Below are positions 18,947 to 28,888 of a stretch of DNA of 64,000 nucleotides, one piece after another (position 1 is the stretch's first letter; each line of letters opens with the position of its first letter). The position numbers and the translations under genes are program-made. Under the pieces are notes generated by a model. It did not search any database. It worked only from the letters and a program-made list of their open reading frames with translations, and had not been told where the DNA came from. Source of the DNA: Clavibacter michiganensis subsp. tessellarius (GTDB taxonomy: Bacteria; Actinomycetota; Actinomycetes; Actinomycetales; Microbacteriaceae); assembly GCF_021922985.1 (NCBI RefSeq), contig NZ_CP040788.1, forward strand, positions 1,364,001-1,428,000, in the 5' to 3' direction.

Positions 18947-18952
18947 AGCCTA
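18947..18952 (-). promoter_or_regulatory. -10 box of dapF, inside the miaA stop
   Basis: TAGGCT lies 6 nt before the dapF ATG. Its first three bases (18952-18950) are the miaA stop codon TAG. Confidence 0.5.
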
Positions 18953-19873
18953 GGGGCGCATCACCGGGAGGGCGTCGAGGGCGTGCGCCAGGAGCTCGTC
19001 GTCGCGCGCGTCGAGCCGCACGGCGTCCGAGTAGCGGCCGAACCAGGACACCTGCCGACGGGCGTACCGGCGGGTGAGGGCTCGCGTCTCCTCGACGGCC
19101 TCCGCCTCCGTGACCTCGCCCGCGAGCTGCCGCGCCGCCTGCGCGTAGCCGATGGCGCGGGATGCGGTGACGCCCTCCGCCAGGCCCGCGGGCAGGAGCC
19201 CGGCCACCTCGTCGACGAGGCCGGCCGCCCACATGCCCCCGACGCGGGCGTCGAGCCGCGGGACGAGCTCCTCGCGCGGGAGAGTGAGGGCCAGGATGCG
19301 CGCGGGATGCCACGCCCTCGGCTCGGCCGTCTCGCGCGCCGGCTGGGCACCCGAGATCTCCACGACCTCGAGCGCCCGCACCAGGCGCCGACCGTTGTGG
19401 GCGCCGATGCGCTGGGCCGCGGCGGGGTCGACCTCGCGCAGCCGACGGTGCAGCATCCCCGGCCCGGTCTCGACGAGCTCGCGTTCGAGGCGCTGCCGGA
19501 CCTCGGGGTCGGTGCCCGGGAACTCGTAGTCGAACAGCACGGAGGAGACGTAGAGGCCCGAGCCGCCGACGAGGATCGGGACGGCGCCGCGCTCGAGGAT
19601 CGCGCTCACCGCGGCGCGCGCGTCCTCCTGGTACGCCGCGACCGTGGCCTCGGCCGTGATGTCGAGGACGTCGAGGAGGTGGTGCGGTATCCCGCGGCGC
19701 TCCCCCTCCGGGAGCTTGGCGGTGCCGATGTCCATGCCCCGGTACAGCTGCATGGCGTCCGCGTTGACGATCTCGGCCGCACGCCCGTCGGAGCGGATCC
19801 GCTCGGCGATGTCGAGGGACAGCGCGGACTTGCCGGTGCCCGTGGCCCCGACGACCGCGACGATCGGGGTCAC
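18950..19873 (-). CDS. miaA: tRNA dimethylallyltransferase
   Basis: Transfers the dimethylallyl group to A37 of tRNAs reading UNN codons, 307 residues. The P-loop GATGTGKS is at residues 9-16, and the family motifs [17 protein letters not shown] and [13 protein letters not shown] follow. The start is GTG at 19873, giving MTPIVAVVG; it overlaps the miaB stop by 4 nt. A longer in-frame N-terminus of Arg/Pro-rich residues would be miaB shadow and is rejected. miaA and miaB act in sequence on the same base. Confidence 0.95.
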   Translation of the reverse strand: MTPIVAVVGATGTGKSALSLDIAERIRSDGRAAEIVNADAMQLYRGMDIGTAKLPEGERRGIPHHLLDVLDITAEATVAAYQEDARAAVSAILERGAVPILVGGSGLYVSSVLFDYEFPGTDPEVRQRLERELVETGPGMLHRRLREVDPAAAQRIGAHNGRRLVRALEVVEISGAQPARETAEPRAWHPARILALTLPREELVPRLDARVGGMWAAGLVDEVAGLLPAGLAEGVTASRAIGYAQAARQLAGEVTEAEAVEETRALTRRYARRQVSWFGRYSDAVRLDARDDELLAHALDALPVMRP

Positions 19874-21447
19874 GCGCGGTGGCGGGGGTGGGCGGAGCCG
19901 CCCTCCCCCAGCGCCGCCACGCGGAGCGTGGGCAGCCCGAGCGAGACGCGCGGCGCCCCTCCTGCGCCGGGGCCGGCCGCGGGCGCGGCCGGCACGCCGC
20001 ACGAGTCGGCCTGCGCGCGCTCGTACGCGTCCCCCGCACGCGTGCGGCGGATGCGTAGCGGGGCCCGGTCGACGGAGTCGGCGATGAGGTGGAACGGGGC
20101 TGCCCGGGTGATCTCGACCGTGACCGCGTCGCCGGGCCGCGGATCCGCGCTGCCCTCGGGCACGTCGAGGTGGACGAGGCGACCGTCCTGGGCACGGCCG
20201 GTGACGCGACGCGTGTCACCGTCCTTCCGGCCCTCGTGGGCGCTGACGAGCACCTCGACCGTGCGGCCGACCATGCGCTGGTTCTCCTCGTGGCTGATGC
20301 GCTCCTGCAGCGTGGTGAGCCGCGCGTAGCGCTCCTTCACGACGTCCGCCGGCACCTGCTCCTCCATGGTCGCGGCGGGCGTGCCCGGGCGGATGGAGTA
20401 CTGGAACGTGAAGGCAGAGGAGAAGCGCGACGCCTCGACGACCCGCAGGGTCTCCTGGAAGTCCTCCTCGGTCTCGCCGGGGAAGCCGACGATGATGTCG
20501 GTCGTGATCGCCGCGTCCGGGATGCGCGTGCGCACCCGGTCGAGGATCCCGAGGAAGCGCTCCGAGCGGTACGAGCGGCGCATGGCCTTGAGGATGCGGT
20601 CGGAGCCGGACTGCAGCGGCATGTGCAGCTGCGGCATGACGGCGGGCGTCTCGGCCATCGCGTCGATCACGTCGTCGGTGAAGGCCGCCGGATGCGGGCT
20701 GGTGAAGCGGATGCGCTCGAGCCCGTCGATGGCGCCGGCCGCGCGGAGCAGCTTGCCGAACGCCTGCCGGTCGCCGAACTCGACGCCGTAGGAGTTGACG
20801 TTCTGGCCGAGCAGCGTGACCTCGACGGCCCCGTCGTCGACGAGCGCCTGGATCTCCGCGAGGATGTCGCCCGGGCGCCGGTCCTTCTCCTTACCGCGGA
20901 GCGCGGGCACGATGCAGAACGTGCAGGTGTTGTTGCAGCCGACGGAGATCGAGACCCAGCCGCTCGCGATCTCGTCGCGCTTGGTGGGGAGCGTCGAAGG
21001 GAACGTCTCGAGGCTCTCGAGGATCTCCAGCTGCGCCTCGCCGTTGTGGCGCGCCCGCTCGAGCAGCGTGGGAAGGGCCCCCATGTTGTGCGTGCCGAAG
21101 ACGACGTCGACCCAGGGCGCCTTCTCGAGGACAGTGGCCCGGTCCTTCTGGGCGAGGCAGCCGCCCACGGCGATCTGCATGCCCTCGTGCCGTCGCTTCA
21201 CGCTGGCGAGGTGTCCGAGGTTGCCGTAGAGCTTGTTGTCCGCGTTCTCGCGGACCGCGCACGTGTTGATGACGACGATGTCCGGCTCGGCGCCCTCGGC
21301 CGAGACGTAGCCGGCCGCCTCGAGCGATCCGGTGAGGCGCTCGGAGTCGTGCACGTTCATCTGGCAGCCGTAGGTGCGGACCTCGTAGGTGCGGGGCCGG
21401 ACGTCGGTGGGACGGGACGCGCGGACGTGCTCGGCGATGGTGCTCAT
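19870..21447 (-). CDS. miaB: tRNA-2-methylthio-N6-dimethylallyladenosine synthase
   Basis: Radical SAM methylthiotransferase that acts on the base modified by MiaA, 525 residues. It has three N-terminal cysteines for the auxiliary 4Fe-4S cluster (C28, C63, C97), the radical SAM triad at C171/C175/C178 (GCNNTCTFC) and a TRAM domain (about 390-460, [16 protein letters not shown]). About 60 extra residues follow the TRAM domain, low-complexity and ending HPRHRA; many actinobacterial MiaB proteins have such a tail. It heads the miaB-miaA operon with dapF behind. Confidence 0.94.
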   Translation of the reverse strand: MSTIAEHVRASRPTDVRPRTYEVRTYGCQMNVHDSERLTGSLEAAGYVSAEGAEPDIVVINTCAVRENADNKLYGNLGHLASVKRRHEGMQIAVGGCLAQKDRATVLEKAPWVDVVFGTHNMGALPTLLERARHNGEAQLEILESLETFPSTLPTKRDEIASGWVSISVGCNNTCTFCIVPALRGKEKDRRPGDILAEIQALVDDGAVEVTLLGQNVNSYGVEFGDRQAFGKLLRAAGAIDGLERIRFTSPHPAAFTDDVIDAMAETPAVMPQLHMPLQSGSDRILKAMRRSYRSERFLGILDRVRTRIPDAAITTDIIVGFPGETEEDFQETLRVVEASRFSSAFTFQYSIRPGTPAATMEEQVPADVVKERYARLTTLQERISHEENQRMVGRTVEVLVSAHEGRKDGDTRRVTGRAQDGRLVHLDVPEGSADPRPGDAVTVEITRAAPFHLIADSVDRAPLRIRRTRAGDAYERAQADSCGVPAAPAAGPGAGGAPRVSLGLPTLRVAALGEGGSAHPRHRA

Positions 21448-21456
21448 GATCGTCCA

Positions 21457-21462
21457 ATCCTA
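21457..21462 (-). promoter_or_regulatory. -10 box of miaB
   Basis: TAGGAT lies 9 nt before the ATG, so the leader would be at most 2-3 nt. Confidence 0.4.
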
Positions 21463-21496
21463 CGACCGGGCATGCGCCCGTCCCGCTGTCGTCGGA

Positions 21497-22543
21497 TCAG
21501 CGGAACCGCACGCGCGAGGATCCCCGACGCGTGGCGAGCGCCGCCTTGGCCGCGTCGCGCACGACGGCGCCGCCGTAGCCGCGGCGCATGAGGAACGACG
21601 TGAGGCGCCGCTCCGCCGTCTCGTCGTCGTAGGACGACAGCTGGCCGACGCGCTTCAGGGCGACCTCGGTGGCGCGGGACAGCTCGTCGTCCGGCTGCTC
21701 GGCCATCGCCTCCTCGATGACGAGGGGGTCGAGCTTGCGGCGGCGCATCTCCATCTCGACGGACCTGCGGCCGAGGCCCTTGCGGTCGAGGTGCGTGTGC
21801 AGGATCTGCTCGGCCAGCGCGGCCTCGTCGATGTACTGCAGGGAGACGTACCGGGCGAGGGTCTCCTCGGCGATGTCGGGATCGATCTCCGCCCCGTCCA
21901 GCACCTCGCGGGCCTCCGCGAGCGACAGCCCGCGGCCGCGGAGGCGGTTGGCGAGCACGTTGTCCGCCCGCCGACGCTGGCGCTCGGGCGTGCGCTCGGC
22001 GGCCCGCTCTTCCTCCGCCTCGGCTTCGCGTCGCTCGTCCTCGACGCGATCCTCCTCCAGCTGGAGCATGTCGCGCCGGTAGGCCTCGTCCTGCTCGGCC
22101 TTCTCCCGCGCGCGGGTCGCCCGTTCCTCCTCCGCACGCCAGACCGCGGGGGTCTCCTCCTGCGTCGGAACGGGCTCGGGCTGCGCGACCGGCGCGGTCT
22201 CCGGTGCGCCCAGCGATCCGCGCGCCGCCTGCGCCTCGGCCTCCGCCAGCACGCGTCGCGCCTCCGCGATGCGCTCCTGCGCCGCCAGCGCGCGCCCGGC
22301 CTCGGACGCGTCCACGGCCGCGCCGATCGTGACGATGCCGTCGACCTCGGTCACGGTCCGACCGCGGGCGGGATGGGTGGGCTCCACACGAGGCCCAGGC
22401 GTCTCGACAGCATCCGGCGCGGACTCGGCCGCGGGCCGGGCCGCGGCGCGACGGGACCGTCGGTCGGCGAGGGACGCGACGGGCGCCACCTCGTCGGGAC
22501 CGGGACCGGTGCCCTGCTCGTTCTCGGAGGGGAATCTGACCAT
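21497..22543 (-). CDS. recX: RecX regulatory protein with long charged N-terminal extension
   Basis: Inhibits or modulates RecA filaments. It has 348 residues, about twice the usual 150-200. The RecX helical repeats occupy roughly residues 195-340 ([43 protein letters not shown]). Before them is a disordered Pro/Ala stretch and a highly charged coiled-coil-like segment (about 150-195, [19 protein letters not shown] and [19 protein letters not shown]). The start is ATG at 22543, giving [10 protein letters not shown]. It lies downstream of recA behind a hairpin, so it is expressed by read-through at lower level. Confidence 0.9.
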   Translation of the reverse strand: MVRFPSENEQGTGPGPDEVAPVASLADRRSRRAAARPAAESAPDAVETPGPRVEPTHPARGRTVTEVDGIVTIGAAVDASEAGRALAAQERIAEARRVLAEAEAQAARGSLGAPETAPVAQPEPVPTQEETPAVWRAEEERATRAREKAEQDEAYRRDMLQLEEDRVEDERREAEAEEERAAERTPERQRRRADNVLANRLRGRGLSLAEAREVLDGAEIDPDIAEETLARYVSLQYIDEAALAEQILHTHLDRKGLGRRSVEMEMRRRKLDPLVIEEAMAEQPDDELSRATEVALKRVGQLSSYDDETAERRLTSFLMRRGYGGAVVRDAAKAALATRRGSSRVRFR

Positions 22544-22618
22544 GGTGCATCCGTCCTCGGGTGGTGCGTCCCCGCCTCGCGCAGGCGCGGAGGGCGGCGG
22601 ACCGATGTCGTGCAGGGG

Positions 22619-22647
22619 GCGGGGCGCATCGGTGCGATGCGCCCCGC
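22619..22647 (-). terminator. recA-recX intergenic hairpin
   Basis: A perfect 13-bp stem (22619-22631 with 22635-22647) with a GTG loop lies 15 bp after the recA stop. In E. coli a similar leaky terminator keeps RecX far below RecA. Confidence 0.75.
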
Positions 22648-22661
22648 CGGGGTGCGCCGGG

Positions 22662-23750
22662 TCAGGCGCTCTTGCGTGCCGACGCCTTGGGCGCCACGGC
22701 CGCGACCGGCGCCGGAGCGGCATCCGCGGGGGCCTCGGCGACGGCGTTCGGGTCCTTCACGAGGCCGAGCTTCACCTTGATCTTCTGCTCGATCTCGGCG
22801 GCGATGTCCGGGTTGTTGAGGAGGTGCTTGCGCGAGTTCTCCTTGCCCTGGCCGAGCTGGTCGCCGTCGTAGGTGTACCAGGCGCCCGACTTGCGGACGA
22901 TCTCGTGCTCGACGCCGAAGTCGATGAGGCTGCCCTCGCGGGAGATGCCCGTGCCGTAGAGGATGTCGAACTCCGCCTGCTTGAAGGGCGGCGCCATCTT
23001 GTTCTTCACGACCTTGACGCGGGTGCGGTTGCCGACCGCGTCGGTGCCGTCCTTCAGCGTCTCGATGCGGCGGATGTCGAGGCGCACCGAGGCGTAGAAC
23101 TTGAGCGCCTTGCCGCCCGCGGTGGTCTCGGGGCTGCCGAAGAAGACACCGATCTTCTCGCGGAGCTGGTTGATGAAGATCATGGTGGTCTGCGTCTGGT
23201 TGAGCCCGCCGGTGAGCTTGCGGAGCGCCTGCGACATGAGGCGCGCCTGCAGGCCTACGTGAGAGTCGCCCATCTCGCCCTCGATCTCGGCGCGCGGCAC
23301 GAGCGCCGCGACGGAGTCGATGACGACGAGGTCGATGGAGCCCGAGCGCACGAGCATGTCGGCGATCTCGAGGGCCTGCTCGCCCGTGTCGGGCTGGGAG
23401 ACGAGGAGCGCGTCGATGTCGACGCCGAGCTTCTTCGCGTACTCGGGGTCGAGCGCGTGCTCCGCGTCGATGAACGCCGCGATGCCGCCGGCGCGCTGCG
23501 CGTTGGCGATGGCATGCAGCGTGAGCGTGGTCTTTCCCGACGACTCCGGACCGTAGATCTCGACGATGCGGCCGCGCGGGAGCCCGCCGATGCCGAGCGC
23601 CACGTCCAGCGCGACGGAGCCGGTGGGGATGACGGCGACGGGCGCGCGCTCGTCGCTGCCCAGGCGCATGACCGAGCCCTTGCCGAACTGACGGTCGATC
23701 TGGGCGAGCGCGGTCTCGAGAGACTTCTCGCGGTCTGCGGATGATGCCAT
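22662..23750 (-). CDS. recA: recombinase RecA
   Basis: Forms ATP-dependent filaments on single-stranded DNA for strand exchange and stimulates LexA cleavage; 362 residues. Walker A GPESSGKT is at 67-74, followed by VIDSVAAL (Walker B) and the L2 loop with [20 protein letters not shown]. The C-terminus is Ala/Pro rich. The leader is about 200 nt from a LexA-type box at 23948-23963. It heads the recA-recX operon. No intein is present, unlike some mycobacterial RecA proteins. Confidence 0.98.
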   Translation of the reverse strand: MASSADREKSLETALAQIDRQFGKGSVMRLGSDERAPVAVIPTGSVALDVALGIGGLPRGRIVEIYGPESSGKTTLTLHAIANAQRAGGIAAFIDAEHALDPEYAKKLGVDIDALLVSQPDTGEQALEIADMLVRSGSIDLVVIDSVAALVPRAEIEGEMGDSHVGLQARLMSQALRKLTGGLNQTQTTMIFINQLREKIGVFFGSPETTAGGKALKFYASVRLDIRRIETLKDGTDAVGNRTRVKVVKNKMAPPFKQAEFDILYGTGISREGSLIDFGVEHEIVRKSGAWYTYDGDQLGQGKENSRKHLLNNPDIAAEIEQKIKVKLGLVKDPNAVAEAPADAAPAPVAAVAPKASARKSA

Positions 23751-23947
23751 GGGGTGCTCCTCGTGTCGAAGGTGGGTTGCCTGCAGGCTGTCGCTCCGAT
23801 GCCGCGGGCTGCGGGATCCGGTGCCGACAAGGCGACGGGTGATCTCCGCGAGGTGCACGTTATGCGGCCCCGCCGACATCGCTGCCGGAGGCGCCTGACC
23901 TGTGCAGTCCTCGCTTCGAATCGCTCCTGTGGGGAGACTACGCGCGT

Positions 23948-23963
23948 TCGAAGGGATATTCGA
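23948..23963. promoter_or_regulatory. LexA (SOS) box upstream of recA
   Basis: TCGAA-GGGATA-TTCGA: perfect outer arms of the TCGAAC-N4-GTTCGA consensus with both innermost arm bases changed. It is 198 bp before the recA ATG and 55 bp inside the spacer from the DUF3046 stop. Confidence 0.7.
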
Positions 23964-24017
23964 ACGACGCGCCGCGTGTCGCGGGCGTCGTCCGGGGAGC
24001 AGCGCCCGGAGGGCGGT

Positions 24018-24242
24018 TCAGGCGCGCGGCTCGGGCACGCCGGCGCCGTTCCACCGCGACCGCGGGACGTCCTGCGCGCGGCAGAGGGCGAGCCACGCCT
24101 CGCGGGCGGGGACGCCGTCCTTCAGCGCCTGCGCGCACGTGCGTCCGCCCAGCTCGCCGAGCACGAGGTCGGCGACGAGCACCGGCCCGTAGCCGGCGCC
24201 GAACTCGTCGGACACGGCCCGCTGGAACTCGCTCAGTCGCAT
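24018..24242 (-). CDS. DUF3046 domain-containing protein
   Basis: A 74-residue soluble protein of unknown function, conserved just upstream of recA in many actinobacteria. The family pattern is visible in MRLSEFQRAVSDEFG and the central DLVLGELGGRTCAQAL. There is no ribosome binding site; TAGCGT stands 6 nt before the ATG. It ends before the recA SOS box, so it is probably transcribed separately. No function can be read from sequence. Confidence 0.85.
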   Translation of the reverse strand: MRLSEFQRAVSDEFGAGYGPVLVADLVLGELGGRTCAQALKDGVPAREAWLALCRAQDVPRSRWNGAGVPEPRA

Positions 24243-24248
24243 GCCCTC

Positions 24249-24254
24249 ACGCTA
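24249..24254 (-). promoter_or_regulatory. -10 box of the DUF3046 gene
   Basis: TAGCGT lies 6 nt before the ATG at 24242, in the leaderless arrangement. Confidence 0.5.
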
Positions 24255-24311
24255 CCCGCTGCTCTCCGACCGTCCACCCGACGTGGGCGCCGAGGCGGCC
24301 CCGGACGACGA

Positions 24312-24342
24312 CGCCCCGCCCGTCGCGAGGACGGGCGGGGCG
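24312..24342 (-). terminator. terminator after clgR
   Basis: A perfect 13-bp stem, CGCCCCGCCCGTC/GACGGGCGGGGCG, with a GCGAG loop lies 24 bp past the clgR stop. Confidence 0.8.
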
Positions 24343-24365
24343 GGAGGTCGTGGGAGCGGTCGGGC

Positions 24366-24674
24366 TCAGCGCGCGACGAGGTCGCTGTCGAAGCCGGCGA
24401 CGAGGTCGTCCGGGATCGTGTCGGGGATGGGGTTGAGCCCCTCGATGACGGCGAGCCGGTCGCCGACCTCGCGCATGATGACCGAGATGGGCGTGTCGAG
24501 CGCGTCGGCGACGGAGGCGAGGATCTCGCTCGACGCCTCCTTCTGGCCCCGCTCGACCTCGCTGAGGTAGCCGAGCGCGACGCTGGCCTTGCTGGCGACC
24601 TGTCGGAGCGTGCGCCCCTTCTGCAGGCGGAAGTCACGAAGGACGTCGCCGATCTCCTGACGGACTAGAACCAC
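24366..24674 (-). CDS. clgR: ClgR-type XRE transcriptional regulator
   Basis: A 102-residue helix-turn-helix activator. In corynebacteria, streptomycetes and mycobacteria ClgR switches on clp protease and stress genes. The HTH_3 domain spans about 8-65 (GRTLRQVASKASVALGYLSEVERGQKEASSE), very like mycobacterial ClgR. The family's C-terminus is short and unstable, itself a Clp target; here it ends LVAR. The start is GTG at 24674 behind GGAGGG. A TAGCCT box at 24753-24758 may be its promoter, giving a leader of about 75 nt. The clp regulon is inferred from family. Confidence 0.88.
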   Translation of the reverse strand: MVLVRQEIGDVLRDFRLQKGRTLRQVASKASVALGYLSEVERGQKEASSEILASVADALDTPISVIMREVGDRLAVIEGLNPIPDTIPDDLVAGFDSDLVAR

Positions 24675-24813
24675 GGGACCCTCCTCGTTGCGCCTGGTGC
24701 CTGATCGAACCGGAGGTCCGGGGCTGATGCGCGAGCATCTGGCCGAGGACCCAGGCTAAGCAGGGGCACTGGGTGTTGCTTGTGAACCTGCTTACGGCAA
24801 CGCGGGACGTCCC

Positions 24814-25344
24814 TCAGATGTTCCCATCGGATCCGAGCGCGTCCGCGAGGACCCGCAGCGCCTCGTGGACCACGCCCGCGCGCACCTCCTGGCGGTCGCC
24901 GTGGAGGTGCAGGGGGATGGCGCGGGAGTCGCCGTCGAGGGAGAGCCCGACGAACGCGGTGCCGGGAGCCTGGCCGTCCTGCGGATCGGGGCCGGCCGCG
25001 CCGGTGGTGGCGACGCCCACGTCGGCCGGGCGCCCGTCGACCTCGCAGGCCTGGCGCACGCCGTGCGCCATCTGCCGGGCGACGTCGGGGTGGACGGCGC
25101 CGTGCACCGCGAGGATCGACGACTCGACGCCGAGGAGCGTGCGCTTGAGCGCGGTGTCGTAGGAGACGATGCCGCCGGTCAGCGCGCGCGAGGCGCCGGG
25201 GACCCCGACGAGCGCCGCGGTGAGGAGCCCTCCCGTGAGCGACTCGGCCACCGCGAGCCGTCGTCCGCTCGCCACCAGGGCGGCGATCACGCGGGCGGCG
25301 AGCTCCTCGTCGGTGGCATCCGCGGTGCCCTCGACGCCCGTCAC
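24814..25344 (-). CDS. cinA: CinA C-terminal/PncC nicotinamide-nucleotide amidase
   Basis: Deamidates nicotinamide mononucleotide to nicotinate mononucleotide in pyridine-nucleotide recycling; the family is also called competence-damage protein CinA. It has 176 residues and contains only the C-terminal (PncC) domain. The active-site Ser is in ESLTGG near the N-terminus, and VGVATTGAAGPDPQDG follows. The start is GTG at 25344 and overlaps the pgsA stop by 4 nt. The gene order ftsK-pgsA-cinA-clgR is characteristic of actinobacteria. Confidence 0.92.
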   Translation of the reverse strand: MTGVEGTADATDEELAARVIAALVASGRRLAVAESLTGGLLTAALVGVPGASRALTGGIVSYDTALKRTLLGVESSILAVHGAVHPDVARQMAHGVRQACEVDGRPADVGVATTGAAGPDPQDGQAPGTAFVGLSLDGDSRAIPLHLHGDRQEVRAGVVHEALRVLADALGSDGNI

Positions 25345-25967
25345 GACGCGCGCTCCGCCCGCAGCGCCTGCCGCATGTAGTCGAGGCCGGACAGCACCGT
25401 GAGCACGAACGCGATCGACATGAGCACCGTGTTCACGACGTGCATGCCGTCGCCCACCACGTCCCACAGCGGGAGCAGCGCGACGCTGATCGCGACCGCC
25501 TGCGCGACCGTCTTGAGCTTGCCCCCGCGTGACGCCGCGACGACGCGGTCCCGGAGCACGGCGAACCGGTACGCGGTTATCCCGAGCTCGCGCACGAGGA
25601 TCACGATCGTGACCCACCACGGGAGCTCGCCGAGCACGGACAGCATCACGAGCGCGGCACCCGTGAGGACCTTGTCGGCGATGGGGTCGAGCAGCTTCCC
25701 GAGGTCGGTCACGAGGTTGCGGCTGCGGGCGATGTGCCCGTCGACGCCGTCGGTCGCGATCGCGAGGATGAAGAGCGCCGCGGCCGCGTAGCGGAGCGGG
25801 CCGTCGGCGCCGTCGTCCGCCGCGAGCAGCACGACGAAGACGGGGGCCAGCAGGATCCGCACGATCGTGAGGACGTTGGCGACGTTCCAGGGGCTCGCCG
25901 GGGAGTCGCCCGCGCGCCAGACGCGCGGCGCCCCGGAGGCGGCGCCCGATGCGCTCGGCTGGACCAC
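25341..25967 (-). CDS. pgsA: CDP-diacylglycerol--glycerol-3-phosphate 3-phosphatidyltransferase
   Basis: Integral membrane enzyme making phosphatidylglycerol phosphate, 208 residues with about five to six membrane spans. The CDP-alcohol phosphatidyltransferase signature is present as DGHIAR with the downstream G-x3-D-x3-D (LGKLLDPIAD). The start is GTG at 25967, 3 nt after the ftsK stop. It is coupled with cinA downstream. The specific substrate follows from family and context, since actinobacteria carry several related transferases. Confidence 0.88.
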   Translation of the reverse strand: MVQPSASGAASGAPRVWRAGDSPASPWNVANVLTIVRILLAPVFVVLLAADDGADGPLRYAAAALFILAIATDGVDGHIARSRNLVTDLGKLLDPIADKVLTGAALVMLSVLGELPWWVTIVILVRELGITAYRFAVLRDRVVAASRGGKLKTVAQAVAISVALLPLWDVVGDGMHVVNTVLMSIAFVLTVLSGLDYMRQALRAERAS

Positions 25968-25970
25968 GGC

Positions 25971-28811
25971 TCAGTCCCTGCCCGTCAGGCCCCAGGCGTC
26001 GTCGTCGCCCTCGGCCTCCACCTGCTCGTACGCGTCCAGGTCCTTGTGCAGCGGATCCGACGGGTAGCGGTTCCCGTCGTCCGCCTCGGCGGGAACGGCG
26101 GGCGCGGGCGCGGCTGCCGGGGCGGCGGTCGCGGGTGCCGCGGGCGTCTCCCCGCGCAGCGTCGCGAGCACGCCCGGCAGCTGCTCCGCGGAGACGAGGA
26201 CGTCCCGGGCCTTCGACCCCTCGGACGGACCGACGATCTCGCGGGCCTCGAGGAGGTCCATGAGCCGACCGGCCTTGGCGAAGCCCACGCGGAGCTTCCG
26301 CTGCAGCATCGACGTGGATCCGAACTGCGTGCTGACGACGAGCTCGGCGGCCGCGAGGAGCACCTCGAGGTCGTCGCCGATGTCCGCGTCGATCTCCTTC
26401 TTCTCGGCGGCGACCGCGACGTCCTGGCGGTACTCGGGCCGGGCCTGGCGGGTGACGTGCTCGACGACCTTGGCGATCTCCGCCTCCTGCACCCACGCGC
26501 CCTGCACGCGGACGGCCTTGTTGGCGCCCATGGGGAGGAAGAGGCCGTCGCCCTGGCCGATGAGCTTGTCGGCGCCGGGCTGGTCGAGGATGACGCGGGA
26601 GTCGGTCATGCTCGACACCGCGAACGCGAGGCGCGACGGCACGTTGGCCTTGATGAGGCCGGTCACGACGTCGACCGACGGGCGCTGCGTCGCGAGCACC
26701 AGGTGGATGCCGGCGGCGCGGGCGAGCTGGGTGATGCGGACGATCGAGTCCTCGACGTCGCGCGGCGCGACCATCATGAGGTCGGCGAGCTCGTCCACCA
26801 CCACGAGGAGGTAGGGGTACGGGCGGAGGGTCCGCTCGCTGCCCTCGGGGAGCACGATGGACCCGCTCGTGACGGCCTTGTTGAAGTCGTCGATGTGGCG
26901 GAAGCCGAAGCTGGCGAGGTCGTCGTACCTCATGTCCATCTCCTTCACCACCCACTGCAGCGCCTCGGCCGCCTTCTTCGGGTTGGTGATGATGGGCGTG
27001 ATGAGGTGCGGCACGCCCGCGTAGATGGTGAGCTCGACGCGCTTCGGGTCGATGAGGACCATGCGCACGTCGCTCGGCTTCGCCCGCATGAGGAGCGAGG
27101 TGATCATGGAGTTGACGAAGCTCGACTTGCCGGAGCCCGTGGATCCCGCGACCAGGAGGTGGGGCATCTTCGCGAGGTTGGCGATGACGTAGCCGCCCTC
27201 GACGTCCTTGCCGACGCCGATGGTCATCGGGTGCGCGCTGTTCGTGGCGGCGGACGAGCGGAGCACGTCGCCGAGGGAGACGATCTCGCGGTCGGTGTTC
27301 GGGATCTCCACGCCGATGGCGCTGCGGCCCGGGATGGGCGAGAGGATGCGGACCTCGTTCGACGCGACCGCGTAGCTGATGTTCTTCGCGAGCGCCGTGA
27401 CGCGCTCGACCTTCACGCCGGGCGCGAGCTCCAGCTCGTAGCGCGTGACCGTCGGACCGCGCGAGAAGCCCGTGACGGTCGCGTCGACCTGGAAGTTGGT
27501 GAGCACCTCGGTGAGCGCGCGCACCACCTCGTCGTTGACCGACGAGCGGGACTTCGCGGGCGTGCCCGGCGAGAGGGTGCTCGCGGCCGGCAGCCGGTAG
27601 GGCGCCTGCGGGGCGTCCGACTCCCCCGAGACGACGGCCGCATCGGATCCGTCGTCCTCGAAGCCCGGGAGGACGGCGGGCTCGTCGTCGTCGCGGATGC
27701 CGGTGGGGTGCACCGGGACGGACGGCAGGACCGCGGTCGCGGTGGCGTCGACGGGCGGGTCGAGGTCGATGCGGCGGGTCGCGGCCTCGTCGCCCGCGAA
27801 GGCGCCGGGCTCGGGGCGGGCGGCGTCGGGATCCACCGTGCGGTCGATGACCGTGGTGGGCGCCTCCGCGGCGGAGCGGTCGACGACGTCGTCGGATCCG
27901 GCGTGCGGGGCGAGCACCGGGCTGTCGAACGCGGGGGCGTCCTCGCGCTGGCTGCGGTTGCGGCGCCACCACGGGAGGCTGTCGGTGTCGACCGGGCCCT
28001 CGTCGTCGAGCCCCTCGAGCTCGACCTGCTCGGTCGCCTGCGCCTTCCGGGCGGCGCGGTCCGCGGCGCGCTGCTCCTCGTCCACCGGCGGGGCGCCGAA
28101 GAGGTAGGAGTAGAGCTCGCGGAGGCGCGCGCCGACGCGGTTCGGCGGCGTGCGCGTGATGATGAAGAGGGAGAGCAGGAGCAGGATCCCCGCGACGATG
28201 CCCGCCCCGATCGACGTGATGAGCAGCGACAGCGGGGCCGCGAGCACCCAGCCGAGGACGCCGCCGGCGCGGGCCAGGCCGAGCATGCCGTCGCGCGGAT
28301 CCGGGGCGCCGGAGAGGATGTGGCAGAGCCCCGCGATCGAGACCAGGAAGAGGGAGACGCCGACGCCGATGCGGCCGTTGTCGCTGACGGACGCCGGATG
28401 GCGGAACAGCCAGAGCGCGAGGAGCACCATGACGATGGGCAGCGCGAAGGCGACCCGGCCGAAGAGGCCGCCGAACGTGTAGGCGTCGAAGGCCATGGCC
28501 ACGTCGTTGAGCGGGTTGAACCACTCCACGACGACGCCGGCGATCGCGAGCACCACGAGCAGGAAGGGGATGCCGTCGCGGCGCTCCTCCTTCGCGAGCT
28601 TCTCCGGGCCGAGGGCCCGGAAGAGCGCGCCGGTGGCGTGGGCGAGGCCCATCCACAGGGCGACGAGGGGGCCGCGGCCCTCGGAGTGGACGGGGTAGGC
28701 GACGGTCTGCTGCTTCGTCTCCGTGGCGCGCCCCTTCCGCGGGGGCGTGGCGCGCGGCGCGCCCGAGGAGGTCTTCCCGGCGCGGCTGGTCGACCTGGTG
28801 CTCGTAGCCAT
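25971..28811 (-). CDS. ftsK: DNA translocase FtsK
   Basis: Septal DNA pump that clears chromosome termini during division, 946 residues. It has an N-terminal basic tail, about four to five membrane spans (about 75-215), a 190-residue acidic, Pro-rich linker, then the motor domain with Walker [10 protein letters not shown] near residue 555, Walker [14 protein letters not shown] and ATQRPS. The C-terminal gamma DNA-reading winged helix (about 820-885) contains [19 protein letters not shown]. The ATG at 28811 lies 7 nt after TAACGT. Confidence 0.96.
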   Translation of the reverse strand: MATSTRSTSRAGKTSSGAPRATPPRKGRATETKQQTVAYPVHSEGRGPLVALWMGLAHATGALFRALGPEKLAKEERRDGIPFLLVVLAIAGVVVEWFNPLNDVAMAFDAYTFGGLFGRVAFALPIVMVLLALWLFRHPASVSDNGRIGVGVSLFLVSIAGLCHILSGAPDPRDGMLGLARAGGVLGWVLAAPLSLLITSIGAGIVAGILLLLSLFIITRTPPNRVGARLRELYSYLFGAPPVDEEQRAADRAARKAQATEQVELEGLDDEGPVDTDSLPWWRRNRSQREDAPAFDSPVLAPHAGSDDVVDRSAAEAPTTVIDRTVDPDAARPEPGAFAGDEAATRRIDLDPPVDATATAVLPSVPVHPTGIRDDDEPAVLPGFEDDGSDAAVVSGESDAPQAPYRLPAASTLSPGTPAKSRSSVNDEVVRALTEVLTNFQVDATVTGFSRGPTVTRYELELAPGVKVERVTALAKNISYAVASNEVRILSPIPGRSAIGVEIPNTDREIVSLGDVLRSSAATNSAHPMTIGVGKDVEGGYVIANLAKMPHLLVAGSTGSGKSSFVNSMITSLLMRAKPSDVRMVLIDPKRVELTIYAGVPHLITPIITNPKKAAEALQWVVKEMDMRYDDLASFGFRHIDDFNKAVTSGSIVLPEGSERTLRPYPYLLVVVDELADLMMVAPRDVEDSIVRITQLARAAGIHLVLATQRPSVDVVTGLIKANVPSRLAFAVSSMTDSRVILDQPGADKLIGQGDGLFLPMGANKAVRVQGAWVQEAEIAKVVEHVTRQARPEYRQDVAVAAEKKEIDADIGDDLEVLLAAAELVVSTQFGSTSMLQRKLRVGFAKAGRLMDLLEAREIVGPSEGSKARDVLVSAEQLPGVLATLRGETPAAPATAAPAAAPAPAVPAEADDGNRYPSDPLHKDLDAYEQVEAEGDDDAWGLTGRD

Positions 28812-28818
28812 GCGACCC

Positions 28819-28824
28819 ACGTTA
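28819..28824 (-). promoter_or_regulatory. -10 box of ftsK
   Basis: TAACGT lies 7 nt before the ATG, in the leaderless arrangement. Confidence 0.5.
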
Positions 28825-28888
28825 TCCCGCGCCGCCGTCACGGGCCGCGCGCCGGGCCGGGTGGGGCGCTCGCCGCCCGGCCCGGGCA

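Noticed and set aside
24760..24815. ClgR-type operator before clgR
   Set aside because: TGC-CGTAA-GCA is symmetrical but differs at three positions from the published ClgR motif. The AT-richer patch is suggestive only.
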